NCBI GenBank assembly: GCA_036852015.1
Contig: JAANDG010000638.1
Span: forward strand, 1-64,000
DNA length: 64,000 nt
Direction: 5' to 3'
DNA from: Pelodera strongyloides
Lineage: Eukaryota; Nematoda; Chromadorea; Rhabditida; Rhabditidae
How positions within the stretch are numbered: position 1 is the stretch's first letter; every line of letters begins with the position of its first letter. Positions 12,490 to 23,559 of the stretch are shown here, one piece after another. The notes below the pieces were generated by a model that saw nothing but the letters and a program-made list of their open reading frames with translations, did not search any database and was not told the DNA's origin. Made by a program: the position numbers and the translations under genes.

Positions 12490-13290
12490 CTTACTGAAGA
12501 AAGTATTATCCTCCCCACCTTCCAAATACAAGTCAACCACGCAATTTCTCGAAACAAAATATAGTGGATTTAGACCGGAGAAAACGGTGCATTCTACGAA
12601 TACATTACCGTTGTGAGAGTTCTGAACGAGGGGTACGGAGAGAACATCCCAAGGTTCTGCTTGAAAACCTTGAATCGTTGTCGTTTGTATCGTGCTTGTA
12701 TCGATGTCACCCAGGCACTTCAGTGCTTAAGGTGGGGAGGATATACTTTATTCATGTAGAATGTCTTGCCATTCTGACCCCAATCAAACACAATATAGGA
12801 AATGAAACGCGAAACGAACATGAGTTACGCTGAACAATCTACTGCGGGACATTGTACTTTCCGTGATCACCGTCGATTCTGCGGACAACAGCATGCTCTA
12901 AATCGCAATTGCAGCAAGGACTGAGAGATGTGTTGTAGCACCCATCGGCGCGCCGATCATGTGTGACGCTGAGCAAGGTGCTGTTGATGAAGCGCACAGA
13001 AGCCGATAATGGCCTATTCCCCACATGTCTGCTTCACGGTAACTCCTAATTTCACTTATCGGTAAGCTGTGCCTGGGCGAACATAAACCCTTTTGAATAG
13101 GGTAATAGATTTCAACAAGACCAGATAACAGTAGCAGATAAACAAGGAAAATAAACTATTTAAAAGAGATGGCCGTTGTTGTAAAGAAAAACGCACTAAA
13201 TAACATAGTTGCAGAGAAGTTCCAAAGAAAATAAGACCCTAGAATGAGGAACTAAAAACAAAAAGACAAACAGCAAAGTCAGCTAACCTA
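12490..13290. repeat. Dispersed duplication F, copy 2
   Basis: Second copy of 9440-10160 on the same strand, with small indels. Together with repeats D and G it makes an F-D-G module order seen twice, at 9.4-11.7 kb and 12.5-14.2 kb. That suggests a block of about 3 kb was duplicated as a unit and then diverged. Confidence 0.7.
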
Positions 13291-13794
13291 TGCCATTGTA
13301 ATTTCGCAAATTATTTTTGTAGTTTAAGCTCTGTGGCCAGGAAGTAACTTTAAAGGTCGTAGATATAACAAAGAGCTTCTACTTCAGAGAATAAATCCAT
13401 TTATAAACTGTAATCAAATATCATGAATAAGTGAAAAAATTTGTATTTTATCCTGCTTTTATTTAACCAAATTTGTGTTTCGATCGTATGCACTCGTTTT
13501 AATTTTCTGCCGCAATTCATTTGCGTGGGTTGTGCAAATATTCACCATAGCATAGCAAAATTATTTTTTTAAGTGAAAGATGGATGTGTAGGTACCCAAA
13601 ATAACAATCTTATTTTCAGGTGCTGTCTAATGGTAAGGATAAGGCCATACGAAATTCGACAGCAAACCCTGATCCGGCCGGACCCATGGTCACCGATTTG
13701 AACCTCAGACATTACTTAATAAAGTATATTCTGTCACAAGCGTCCCACTACCAGAACAACTATAACAAAAATAAACAATCAAGGACTGCCTATA

Positions 13795-14180
13795 AAGAAT
13801 AAGGCGCACGTGATAAGCTAAAGAATTTAGCTTTTTTTAAATAGACTAAATAGAGTAATAAGCAGCAACCTCACCATGAAAATGCGAGCGATCGATTGTT
13901 AGACAGAGAGAGACGAGAAGGCAATGAAGAGAACGATAAACAGAAAAAATACACATAGAGGTACATGGAAATTAAGAAGACCTACCCTTTCCATTCGCAG
14001 AAGGCAGCTTCCTCACACGGTCCAGAGCCAGAGTCCACTGCATGGGATTTCAATCGCCGGCCATGATCCTCCTCAGTCACCCATCGACACTATAATCATA
14101 CAGGATATATTGATAATGAAAACACAACTGCGGAGAATACATACACGTGACGCTGCTAACAAAGGGGCAAGTAAATAAGC
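13795..14180. repeat. Dispersed repeat G, copy 2
   Basis: Second copy of 11335-11720, same strand. Here the terminal core module is absent and a different 3' part follows, so modules within the mosaic have been shuffled. Confidence 0.65.
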
Positions 14181-14419
14181 AAAGCATACTACTGTGTATA
14201 GAGAAATCACTTACGAAACTAAGAGCAACAACAGAGTACAAGAATTAAAGAACTGGCGCCTTTGCGAATAATTGCACAAGCCACGCAAATGAATTGCGGC
14301 AGAAAATGAAAACGAGTGCATACGATCGAAACACAAATTTAGTTAAATAAAAACAGGATAAAATACAAATTTTTCAAATACTAATAGTCGTCGGGGTAAA
14401 GCAACTTAGACAAAGAATT

Positions 14420-15000
14420 TTTTTTTCTTCGAAAAGGCCGCATAGGAGCAAGCACGACGCACGAGAGATACCGTATATCCGATGAGCAGAATATAGACTA
14501 GGAAAGCAGAAGTATTACAGGAAATGGACCTACAAAACCGCGTCTGTTCAGAATGTAATTCTTTAAACAAGTAATTCTAACAGTCAGCTTTGAATAAGCT
14601 GAATACGTATCATTTTCAATTCAACTATCTTTTTTTAAAATACTGAATAAGCAAAACACCTAAATGCACCCAAGAAACGAAGTCAGTGGGGTTGCCAAAT
14701 AAAAAAAAAGATTAATTAGCGATCATATTGTGAACAACAAAATATACGATCGAAAGCAATACGCTGTCAACAAAGATTTTTTGGAATGAAGGAAGAATCA
14801 GGTACAAATGCGTTAAAGTACTAATGGTTGTCTGGGAGTAACTGGTAAAGCAAGGTAGGCAACGCAAAAGTTTTCGAAAAAAGCGCATCAGCGCACGCAA
14901 CCCGCAAGAGATATACCATACAATGAGCAGGATATAGATAGGGAAAGCAGGATTATGAAACAAGAGCTACTCATTTGTTAATTACCGTTTCCAAACTTAA
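14420..15000. repeat. Dispersed repeat I, copy 1
   Basis: The block containing ggaatgaaggaagaatcagg, gcgcatcagcgcacgcaac and gagcaggatatagatagggaaagcagg recurs at about 18060-18250 and again at 18440-19075. All copies are on the same strand; no coding frame is shared. Confidence 0.7.
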
Positions 15001-15059
15001 CCTTCATTGGGCGTAGAAAACCAAGTGTAACGGTTAAAATTATCATTCTATTATTTTAA

Positions 15060-16070
15060 ACATGTAATTCTCTCAGTCAGAATTAAATAAGCCGAATATT
15101 CATATTTTTTCAATGCAGCTATATTTTGTTTTAATCATTGAAAAGGACAAAAAACGCCTGAAGGCAAACAGAGGGACGAACCGTTTGACTACTTGATGCA
15201 ACAAGCACGCTTTCAGCTGCACCATTAAAACAAGTAAATAAATTCCAAATTTGAAACTATAAAAAAAAATGAGCGAACAACAAATAGGGGAAGTAAGACA
15301 GAAAGAGCAAAAAAAAGTTGAGACAAATCGCAAAGTTTCGAAAATTAACCAAATCCCACATCCGCGCACGCAACGCGCCCGCTCACGCAAGAATTAACTA
15401 CCGTATGTAAACGAGCAGATTATAGATTTGGAGGACATACCTAAATAAAGATATATCCATGTGTTAATTCATTCTGGTCATGAATTTGGTGAATTCCAAA
15501 ATGTTATATTAGTCACTATATTAATACATACCCTATGTTTGCTATAACTTCCCAGTAGCTTACTCACACAACATTTAGTTCACATGGAATGTGTAAATAC
15601 CTAAAATTATCACAACCAATAATGGCACATTTATGTACTTGAATAACATTTTTAATTATTGGATATAAGGAAAATCGAAAAATGCATCGCACCAGTAGAA
15701 TTTTGGGAGAAAGAAAGTTACGCGAAATACACAAACTATTGAGAAGATGATAAGTGAACTGGAACAAGAAGTCTGAATTCTTTTAAGAAACAAGGAGGCA
15801 CCAATGTGAACAATTATAATAATTCCAGGTAATAACTTGTAATCCTCTTTCAGAAAGCAAAACGTTTCGAAAAAGGCCGCATCCACGCACGCAACGCTAG
15901 CGAAGGGCTTATCCCACAGTATCTCCAAAGAGCAGGATATAGATTTGGCAGACATGTTAAGATATATTCATCTCCTAATTTATTTCGTTAGGAATGTTAT
16001 ACGTTCCAAAACGGGAACATATTTCTAATTCCAATTTATTTATGCACCACACACAACATTACTTCGGTTC
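15060..16070. repeat. Dispersed repeats H (copy 2) and J (copy 1)
   Basis: The interval matches 19080-20040 in the same order, including ttggatataaggaaaatcgaaaaatgcatcgcaccag and cgggaaaatatttctaattccaatttatttatgcaccac. The two blocks differ by indels. This is the longest same-order match within the mosaic. Confidence 0.75.
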
Positions 16071-16199
16071 GGAAAAAAAACGTGTTAATCATTTTTATTT
16101 TCTAGTTCACTAAATATTTGTGTATTTCGTAGAACATTGAGAGGAAGAGATGAATACAACGAAACTGTTTTATGAGAGCGTTTTACGAATAAGGAGGGG

Positions 16200-17025
16200 G
16201 CATTTAAATAGTTAAACACAACAAGAAGCAGAAGCTCAGAAAAAGCGCAACGTTTCGAAAATTAACAAAAAATCCGCGCACGCAACGCTTTTTAACTACC
16301 GTATGTAACACAGCAAGGAATAGAATAGGAAACAGAAGAAGGTAATCCAGGTATAATTTATTGTTAGAAGTATGTTGTTCACAGTACTTCATGGAAAACA
16401 GGCGTTAAGAAAAGTGGGAAATATTTTTTTGGTTAAAAAGGGCAGACAAAAAAAAACCACTCGAAGGCAAATTGAGTTGTGAACCATCAAGGTTCTAGAT
16501 GCACAGTTTGAAAAGAAAATGAGTGAATTTCACATTCGAAACTATCAAAACACATTCAGCCAACAGCAAGAAAGAATGTAAGACAAAACAAGAGCAGAAG
16601 CTCACACAAAGCCCAAAGTTTCGAAAATTAACAAATCCACATCCCTTGACGCAACGCGTCCGCGCACGCAAGGATTAACTACCGTATATAACAGAGCAGG
16701 GCATAGAATTGAAAACAGACCAAGGTAATCAAGGTAATTTATTGTTAGAAGTATGTTGTTCACAGTACTTCATGGAAAACAGCTTCATTTGCAGTAAAAG
16801 AAAAGCGCGTTAAGAAAAGTGGAAAATATTTTTTTTTTGTTAAAAAGGGGCAGACAAAAAATTGCTCGAAGGCAAATTGAGTGGTGAACCATCAAGGTTC
16901 CAGATGCACAGTTTGAAAAGAAAATGAGTGAAAGACAAGAAAGTATGTAAGACAAAACAAGAAGCAGAAGCTCATACAAAGCGCAAAGTTTCGAAAATTA
17001 ACAAAAAATCCGCGCACGCAACGCG
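16200..17025. repeat. Three neighbouring units of the core repeat family
   Basis: Units with cgcacgcaacgc cores occur near 16265, 16640 and 17008. The flanks ggtaatccaggtaatttattgttagaagtatgttgttcacagtacttcatggaaaaca at about 16340 and 16725 are near-identical, showing recent local duplication. Confidence 0.75.
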
Positions 17026-17029
17026 TTTT

Positions 17030-18070
17030 AAAGGGAATCGCGCAATCTAAGAGCATATTTTAGAGCACCTGTTTTAGTACGCGTTGGATGTCAGCTGAGC
17101 GGTATCTTCATGCGATAAAATAAAGAAATTTAATAAACCATGAAGCACTAAAGAGGAAAAGTCCTTTGAATGTGCATCTTTTACCTGGGGCATGGACCAA
17201 AGAGAATGTTTCGATCGGCTGTGCGAGTTACGAACCAAAAAAAAGCCGAACCCAACGTTCCCACGAAGCTTTACAATGTACGCTGATGGAAACCAGCCAG
17301 CGGTCGGAGCAGTTCTAATGCACTAAAGTATAGAAAATAACAAGACTACTGTTAACTCTAATCTACAATCATAAACAATATTATTCTAGTATTCGTTCAT
17401 ACAGTACATTTCGTTTGTAATAGATTGGAAAATATTTCACACTGAGCACTTAGATTACTGTAATGATTCAGCATCATCTTCCTAAAAACCGTCTTTCCCA
17501 GCAGCTTTGCTTTCGCAAAACATAAGCACAATAATATTGTAGAGCTAAAATAAACAATCCTATTTGTTTAAACAGAAGGGTGTTTTAAATATTAAGTACC
17601 AGGCGGACGAAGATCACTTGTGGGCTCTTCTCCGACTGGAGGTTGGATCGGCCTTCGACCTTACTTATCTTACGCATGAAAATGTGGGTATTAATAAAAA
17701 TGTATGTATGTTCTGTAAGAAGCAAAGCTTCATTCTTCAATAAGAGTTGCCATTCCTAACTTTAACGCCTGAAATATAGAAAAAATAATAATGGCGGAGC
17801 TGTTTGGCCTGCTGCAATACCGAGATCTTACTCTCCTTTTATACCCGATAGAGGACTTGAGGTATTCTAATTTTTGTTTCGTTCACACAAACAAAAAAAA
17901 TTAAACTCTTCACCCAGGCACTTCAATGCTTAAGTTGGGAGGATTTTAATCGTCTAGAATGTCTTACCATTTCAAAATTCTGACCCTAATCAAACAGAAT
18001 CCTGGAAATTAAATTCGCACCGAATATGAGTTACATGCTATGCTGAACAACCTAATGCGGGACACTGTAA
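17030..18070. repeat. Long dispersed duplication E, copy 2
   Basis: Diverged, internally deleted second copy of 8190-9800, same orientation and same order of sub-blocks. It is preceded directly by one unit of the GCGCACGCAACGCG family at about 16960-17025. Confidence 0.75.
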
Positions 18071-18439
18071 AGAATGTTTTTGGAATGAAGGAAGAATTAG
18101 GTACACAAATACTAATGAGCGTCTGAAAGTAACTGGTAAAGCAAGGTAGACAAAGCAAAAGGTTTCGAAAAAAGCGCACGCATATACCGTAGCTCCAGTC
18201 AGCAGGATATAGAGAGGGAAAACAGGATTATAAAACAAGAGCTACTCATTTGTTAATTATTATTTCCAAACTTACCCTCCATTGGGCCTAAAAAAACCGC
18301 ATATGTATGGTTCAAAATTATCATTATTTGGTTTTAAGCATGTAATTCTCTCAGTCAGATTTGAATAAGCCAATATGCATATTTTTTTTCAATTCAACTA
18401 TATTTTTAAATTATTGAATGAGGAAAACACCTAAATGCA

Positions 18440-20040
18440 CGTAAGAAAGAAAATCTGTGGTGCAAGCGATTAATTAGCGAGCATATGGTAAGCAACGAAA
18501 CATACAATGGAAAAAACAATAAGCTGTCAATAAATAAAGTGAGCAGGATATAGAGAGGGAAAGCAGGATATAGAACAAGAGCTACTCATTTAGAAAACCG
18601 CCTATATATGGTCAAAATTAACATTATTTGGTTTTAAGCATGTAATTCTCTCCGTCAGAGTTGAATAACCCGAATACGTATACTTTTTCCATTCAACTAT
18701 ATTTTTTTAATTATTTAATACGGAAAACATCGAAATGCACGCAAGAAAGAAATTCAATAGGTTTGTCAAATAAAAAAAACCATTAATTAGCGATCATATT
18801 GTGAGCAACGAAATATACGATCGAAAACAATAAGCTGTCAATAAAGATTTTTTTGGAATGAAGGAAGAATTAGGTAAACAAGTACTAATGGTTGTATGGT
18901 AGTAACCTGTAAAGCAAGATAGACAAAGAAAAAAGGTTTCGAAAAAGCGCATCAGCGCACGCAACACGCACGAGATATACCATATCTCTAGTGACCAAGA
19001 TATAGAGAGGGAAAGCAGGATTATAAAACAAGAGCTACTCAGTTGTTAATTATTAATTCCGAACTTACCCTTCATTGGGCCTATTTTTTTAATTATTGAA
19101 AAGGACAAAAATCGCTTGAAGGCAAACAGAGTGACGAATAGTTTGACTACTTGATGCAACAAGCATGCTTTCAGCTTGAAAACAAGTAAATTAATTATAA
19201 ATTTGAAACTAACAAAAAAATGAGCTAACAGCAAATAGGGGAAATAACAAAGAAAGACTAAAAAAACAGATGAGACAAGTCGCAAAGTTTCGAAAATTAA
19301 TGAAATCCCACATTCGCGCACGCAGCGCGCCCGCTCACGCAAGAATTAACTACCGTATGTAAACGAGCAGGGTATAGATTTGGAGGACAGACCTAAAGAT
19401 ATATCAATGTGTTAATTCATTCTCGTCATGAATTTGGTGAATTCCTAAAAGGTCATTATATGTTATATTAGTCAGTATATTGATACATGCCGTATGTTTG
19501 CTATAATTTCCCAATAGATTATGCATACAACATTTAGTTCACATGGAATTTGCAAAAACCTAAAATTAACACAACCAATAATGGTATTTGTACTTGAACA
19601 TTTATGTACTTGAATAACATTTTTAATTATTGGATATAAGGAAAATCGAAAAATGCATCGCACCAGGAGAATTTTGGGAGAAAGAAGGTGGCAATGTACA
19701 GAAAGAAGCTCGCAGTGGAAAACATGACGCTGAGTAAGAAAAAAGAAACACGCCTTAATTATGTTACGTGAAAACACAATTTACACCGTAATAACATGTA
19801 ATCCAGCGAAAACAACACGTTCACAAAGCAAAAAGTTTCGAAGAAGGCCGCATCCGTGCACGCAACGCGAGCTAAGGGATTATCCCACAGTATCTCCCAA
19901 GAGCAAGATATAGATTTGGCAGACATGTTAGGATATCTCCTAATTTATTTCATTAGGAATGTCATACATTCCAAAACGGGAAAATATTTCTAATTCCAAT
20001 TTATTTATGCACCACACACAACATTACTTCGGTTCGGAAA
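18440..20040. repeat. Dispersed repeats I, H and J, further copies
   Basis: This interval reiterates the order seen at 14.4-16.1 kb: repeat I, then H with its GCGCACGCAGCGCG core near 19315, then J. The whole I-H-J run is duplicated about 4 kb apart. Confidence 0.75.
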
Positions 20041-20089
20041 AAAAACGTGTGGGGAGCTATGGGGTTCATTATTTCTTACGTTCATTATT

Positions 20090-20640
20090 TCGCGCGCATA
20101 ATACAATTGTCCAATGATAGTAAATCCCGATTTCGCTCCGGTCAAGTCCCTCAAGAAATCGGTCCCTGGTCGGGGCGAAATCGGGGTTTAAAAAAAACTG
20201 TTTTATGAGAGCGTTTTATGAATAAGGAGGGAGCAGTCGAATAGTCAAACATTCCTGAAAATACGACAAAAAGTAACACTTATTAATGAACGACGGCAAA
20301 ATATTATTTAAGGGACATTTGTTTCAGCTCCGGAAAGTTCAGTTGTTTGATTAAGTTTTCTGTATCCTTTCATAAGTGTCGAGCGTTCTGCTATGGGGAG
20401 CCATTCTTCATTATTTCGAGCGCATAATACAATTGTCCAATGATAGTAAATCCCGATTTCGCCCCGGTCAAGTCCCTCAAGAAATCGGGCCCTGGTCGGG
20501 GCGAAATCGGGTTTTTTTAAAAAATGATCGGGGAAAAATCGGGGTTATTTGAAAGAATCGGGGCAAAATCGCTTTTTTTTTTTGAAAAATGATCGGGCGA
20601 AATCGGGTTTTTCACTTTTCTGTGTATATTGAAAATTCTA
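20090..20640. repeat. Tandem pair of CCCGATTTCGCCCCGAT palindromes, inverted relative to 3.9-4.1 kb
   Basis: Two copies of gcgcataatacaattgtccaatgatagtaaatcccgatttcg lie at about 20094 and 20420, each running into a foldback (gtccctcaagaaatcgg spacer). The right part, 20510-20640, is the reverse complement in kind of 3890-4020, including the flanking tttcactttcctg-like and ctagatttt-like ends. This shows an element with defined termini inserted in both orientations. Confidence 0.7.
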
Positions 20641-20788
20641 GTTGTAACGTTGGTTGGTTTTCCTCCACAGAATGTCGAACATAGTTTCATTCGGGTTTTT
20701 TTTCATGCTAATTGACATTTTGGAAGATATATCACATTGTTAAGAATAAAAACAAAGTTAATTCTGCAATTTGATATTTTGGATTCAC

Positions 20789-20902
20789 CGTACATGTAAA
20801 ACTGATGGTGAGTTTGTCATAATGAACAAAGTCTGTCAAAACCACATTAGGTAACAGTTGACGATAATCTGTGAAACAAGATCGAGAAAAATCTACAGGA
20901 GT
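20789..20902 (-). other. Orphan candidate exon on the minus strand
   Basis: Read on the minus strand, a good acceptor (gtatttcag) at 20903-20911 is followed by an open 38-codon stretch and a plausible donor (gtgaat) at 20783-20788. Both boundaries are in phase 0. The translation includes FSRSCFTDYRQLLPNVVLTD and is not recognisable. It lies downstream of the transthyretin-like gene's stop and polyadenylation signal, so it should belong to another transcript. I found no convincing partner exons. Confidence 0.22.
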
Positions 20903-21241
20903 CTGAAATACAAACATTTTTGTTTAAGATAACGAAAAAATTGGAAACATTAAACATTCTTGTCTTGCCTAAGAGTCTATGTTATTCTTATAGACTATGT
21001 ATACATCCTGCAAATTGTCTGACAATAAATTTAGAACGTTTTATTTAAACTGTGCTCGCAGTCTTTAAGTAAGCACTCTCTGAAATAAATAAATACACAT
21101 AAAATGTCAATAAGGAAAAAAAAGCATTTGTACCTATGGTGCTGCTTGATCAAGTAAATAAACTTTCCTCAGAGCTTCAAGCAAACAAATTTACAGGATT
21201 GTACATATATAGTACATGTACACATTTATCTGCGAGGAGCG

Positions 21242-21247
21242 TTTATT
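21242..21247 (-). terminator. AATAAA polyadenylation signal
   Basis: AATAAA on the minus strand, 56 bases past the stop codon of the transthyretin-like gene, a normal distance for a nematode 3' UTR. Confidence 0.6.
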
Positions 21248-21303
21248 TGGAAGATTGTTAAAGCAAACAACTCAGTAAATAAATTAAAATGTGAGATCTT
21301 CCA

Positions 21304-22758
21304 TTATCCTTGTTGATCAATATCGATCCTGATGATGCCGATCCTTTGCTCAGTCGGCATAAAATTTTGCTTCAGTTCAACACTAAATATACATCTAATA
21401 GAGCGTATACTTTTTGAAATTGGCGTTTTTTTGCGGCAAACGTGCTTATATTCTCCCCCAATTACTACAAAAGTTTTCACAATTTGTAAGGTACTGCACA
21501 CTGTTTAAAAAAAATTAGTTTCCAGTTTCTAAATTAAGCTTCGAACCAACGTTATGTTATCTGTCTGCGACTGATTATTTTCTCTATTGCATATATACTA
21601 AACTAAACGTAGTGAAAAAGAGCTTAAATTCTAGTTTTTCTTTATTCGCCAAAAAAGTAAGATAAGCACTCGAAAAATTGAGAAGTTTGGTTTTTGAACG
21701 AAAATCTTTGAAACGGACTTTTATTGGCCTTTTAAGTGGGCTTTGTGACTCTCCATTTGATTGACACTAGTTTACCGTGCTAAATACCAACTGACCAAAT
21801 GCGAGAATGAGCCGGTGGTCTTAAGTGTTTTTCAGTAAACCAATAAAAATGCATAGAAATCTTACAAAGTCTTCCGGTGCGTGATGGCAACTGTATGTCC
21901 TTTTAGCGGACATCTGTGATCCACAACTAGGAATGGGTCAGGGTGATTCCAGAAACCAAAATCATTCCCACATCCTTCAACCTGGAATCGATTATTATAA
22001 ACGGACAAACCTAAGAATGCCAGGCAAATTCCTAACAGCAGACAAAAAAGTAAACCAATTTGTCAGAGCTATGCAAATGCATATGAACGTGTTTCTTTAT
22101 GCTCACCATAAAGTTTCCATTATCGTCAGTCCAAGTGACTCCCATTTGATCGTCTGACTCCCACGGCAATCCTAAATAAAACTACAATGTCCAAGGTAAG
22201 AAAACAAAAATTTAGAAATATGTACGATAATAGAACCTGTCTGGGCTTATAGTATTTTACCATGTAAAACTTTTCTTAGAACACTGCTTCTTTTTAATAG
22301 TTTTCATTCGAAGATTGAAGGTGTTTTGTCTCTGTGTTTTGGTTTCAACCGTTTGATGTTTCTTTTCAAAAAACAAAATCACCAGCGTCATCTTCACCAG
22401 AATTCGTCATGCACAGAAGTCATGCATTTATACTTATTTTATGATATTCGCATATGAAACACTGTTCATCTTTGATCATTAACAACATATCAACGTAAAT
22501 CACTGTTTCATACTGTAGATAGAGATACCATTCTGGACGATACTGTGCTTTGTCGCCATCTGTAAGAGATGAAAGACAGCTTTAACTTAATTCTAGATAC
22601 TTACCATCCTTGTCCATTAATGTGATCTGCACTTTGTCATGACGATGTCTATCTGTTGCACATTGCACCTGTCCATGGACCCTCACACACCGAGTATCAG
22701 CACTGATTTTTGAAATTATGCATAGAAGAACGGAACTGATTGTCAGTAGTGTTCGCAT
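21304..22758 (-). CDS. Transthyretin-like secreted protein, four exons
   Basis: Exons on the minus strand are 22758-22605, 22171-22107, 21981-21866 and 21382-21304, giving 414 nt and 137 residues. Residues 1-20 (MRTLLTISSVLLCIISKISA) are a signal peptide. The mature part starts with a beta-strand region reading CVRVHGQVQCATDR, then LMDKDGLPWESDDQMGVT, DDNGNFM, GCGNDFG and DPFLVVDHRC. These match the transthyretin-like (TTL/ttr) family, which is large and specific to nematodes. Family members are secreted beta-sandwich proteins, mostly of unknown ligand; some act in extracellular recognition of dying cells. The ATG is 8 bases after a ttttttcttag acceptor, so the start is well placed. The last acceptor is ambiguous: 21394 would add four residues (LCIF-type) in frame. 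A short coding-like piece at 22503-22552 inside intron 1 was left out because it disrupts the family alignment. Confidence 0.88.
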
Positions 22759-22765
22759 TATAACG

Positions 22766-22776
22766 CTAAGAAAAAA
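22766..22776 (-). other. Probable trans-splice (or cis) acceptor before the transthyretin-like gene
   Basis: Minus-strand ttttttcttag ends 7 bases before the ATG at 22758. Such a short 5' UTR beginning at a strong 3' splice site is typical of spliced-leader addition in nematodes, though a cis-spliced upstream non-coding exon cannot be excluded. Confidence 0.55.
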
Positions 22777-23471
22777 GTTGCCTGAAAAAGAGTCTGTTGT
22801 TATTAGGATCGTCTATGAATCAGCATGCAAAAAAAACAGACAGTCATTCAATTCTAGCCCTCTAATTTCTAATCCGTTGATACGCAAGAGAACGCAAGAG
22901 TATACTCTAACAATAAGACCAACATGAAGTAAAGGGCGCATTGAAAAATAAAAGGAAGACGAGCCCTTAAGAGAGTGCAATGCCATGTAAGTACATAATG
23001 GCCCAGAAACCAGCGAGTTGAATTGGGCACGTGGGACTCATTGCGAACCACTGCTATAGACAACTGATGTAGTGTGTCGTTGGCTGTTGGGCGAAATGGT
23101 CGCTGAATGATGAAAAGGAAATAGAAATAAGGACAATATGCAAGAAGTCTTCCTTTGTTCAATAAGAAAACTACTGTTCGTGGAAATGCAAATTAGAGAG
23201 AATACATATTAGAGTTTCACAGATGGTAAAGGAACTTGCAAAAACCTTTAAAAAAACACGAACTCCAAAATTACACAGTAAGGGTTGTCCTGAAACATGA
23301 TTGAATGAAAACATATGAAATAAACCAGTTTGTTAACGTGATTAGTTTGCTGTTTGGCTCATTAATCAATTATGCATTGTTTATTTCTTCTGGCTGCCCA
23401 CAGAACTGCTAAAAACAAATAATACAGTGTGTTTGATCGGCTAAAGGTGTTGAATTGCCCCCACCCACGGT

Positions 23472-23500
23472 TGATAACGGATAGCTAAAAAGATAAGATA
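23472..23500. promoter_or_regulatory. Cluster of GATA-type sites upstream of the transthyretin-like gene
   Basis: TGATAA at 23472 and AGATAAGATA at 23491-23500 lie about 0.7 kb upstream of the minus-strand start at 22758. In nematodes such sites often bind intestinal GATA factors (ELT-2 type). The assignment is an inference from motif and position only. Confidence 0.25.
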
Positions 23501-23559
23501 CGACTTGTATAAAACATATGAAAAACACAGTCCAGCTGACAAGAACCCAGTGTTTTTGT

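Noticed and set aside
22503..22552. Possible extra exon (DGDKAQYRPEWYLYLQ) inside intron 1 of the transthyretin-like gene
   Set aside because: It has an acceptor but no good donor in a usable phase, and would insert residues between LMDKDG and LPWESDD, which join directly in the family.
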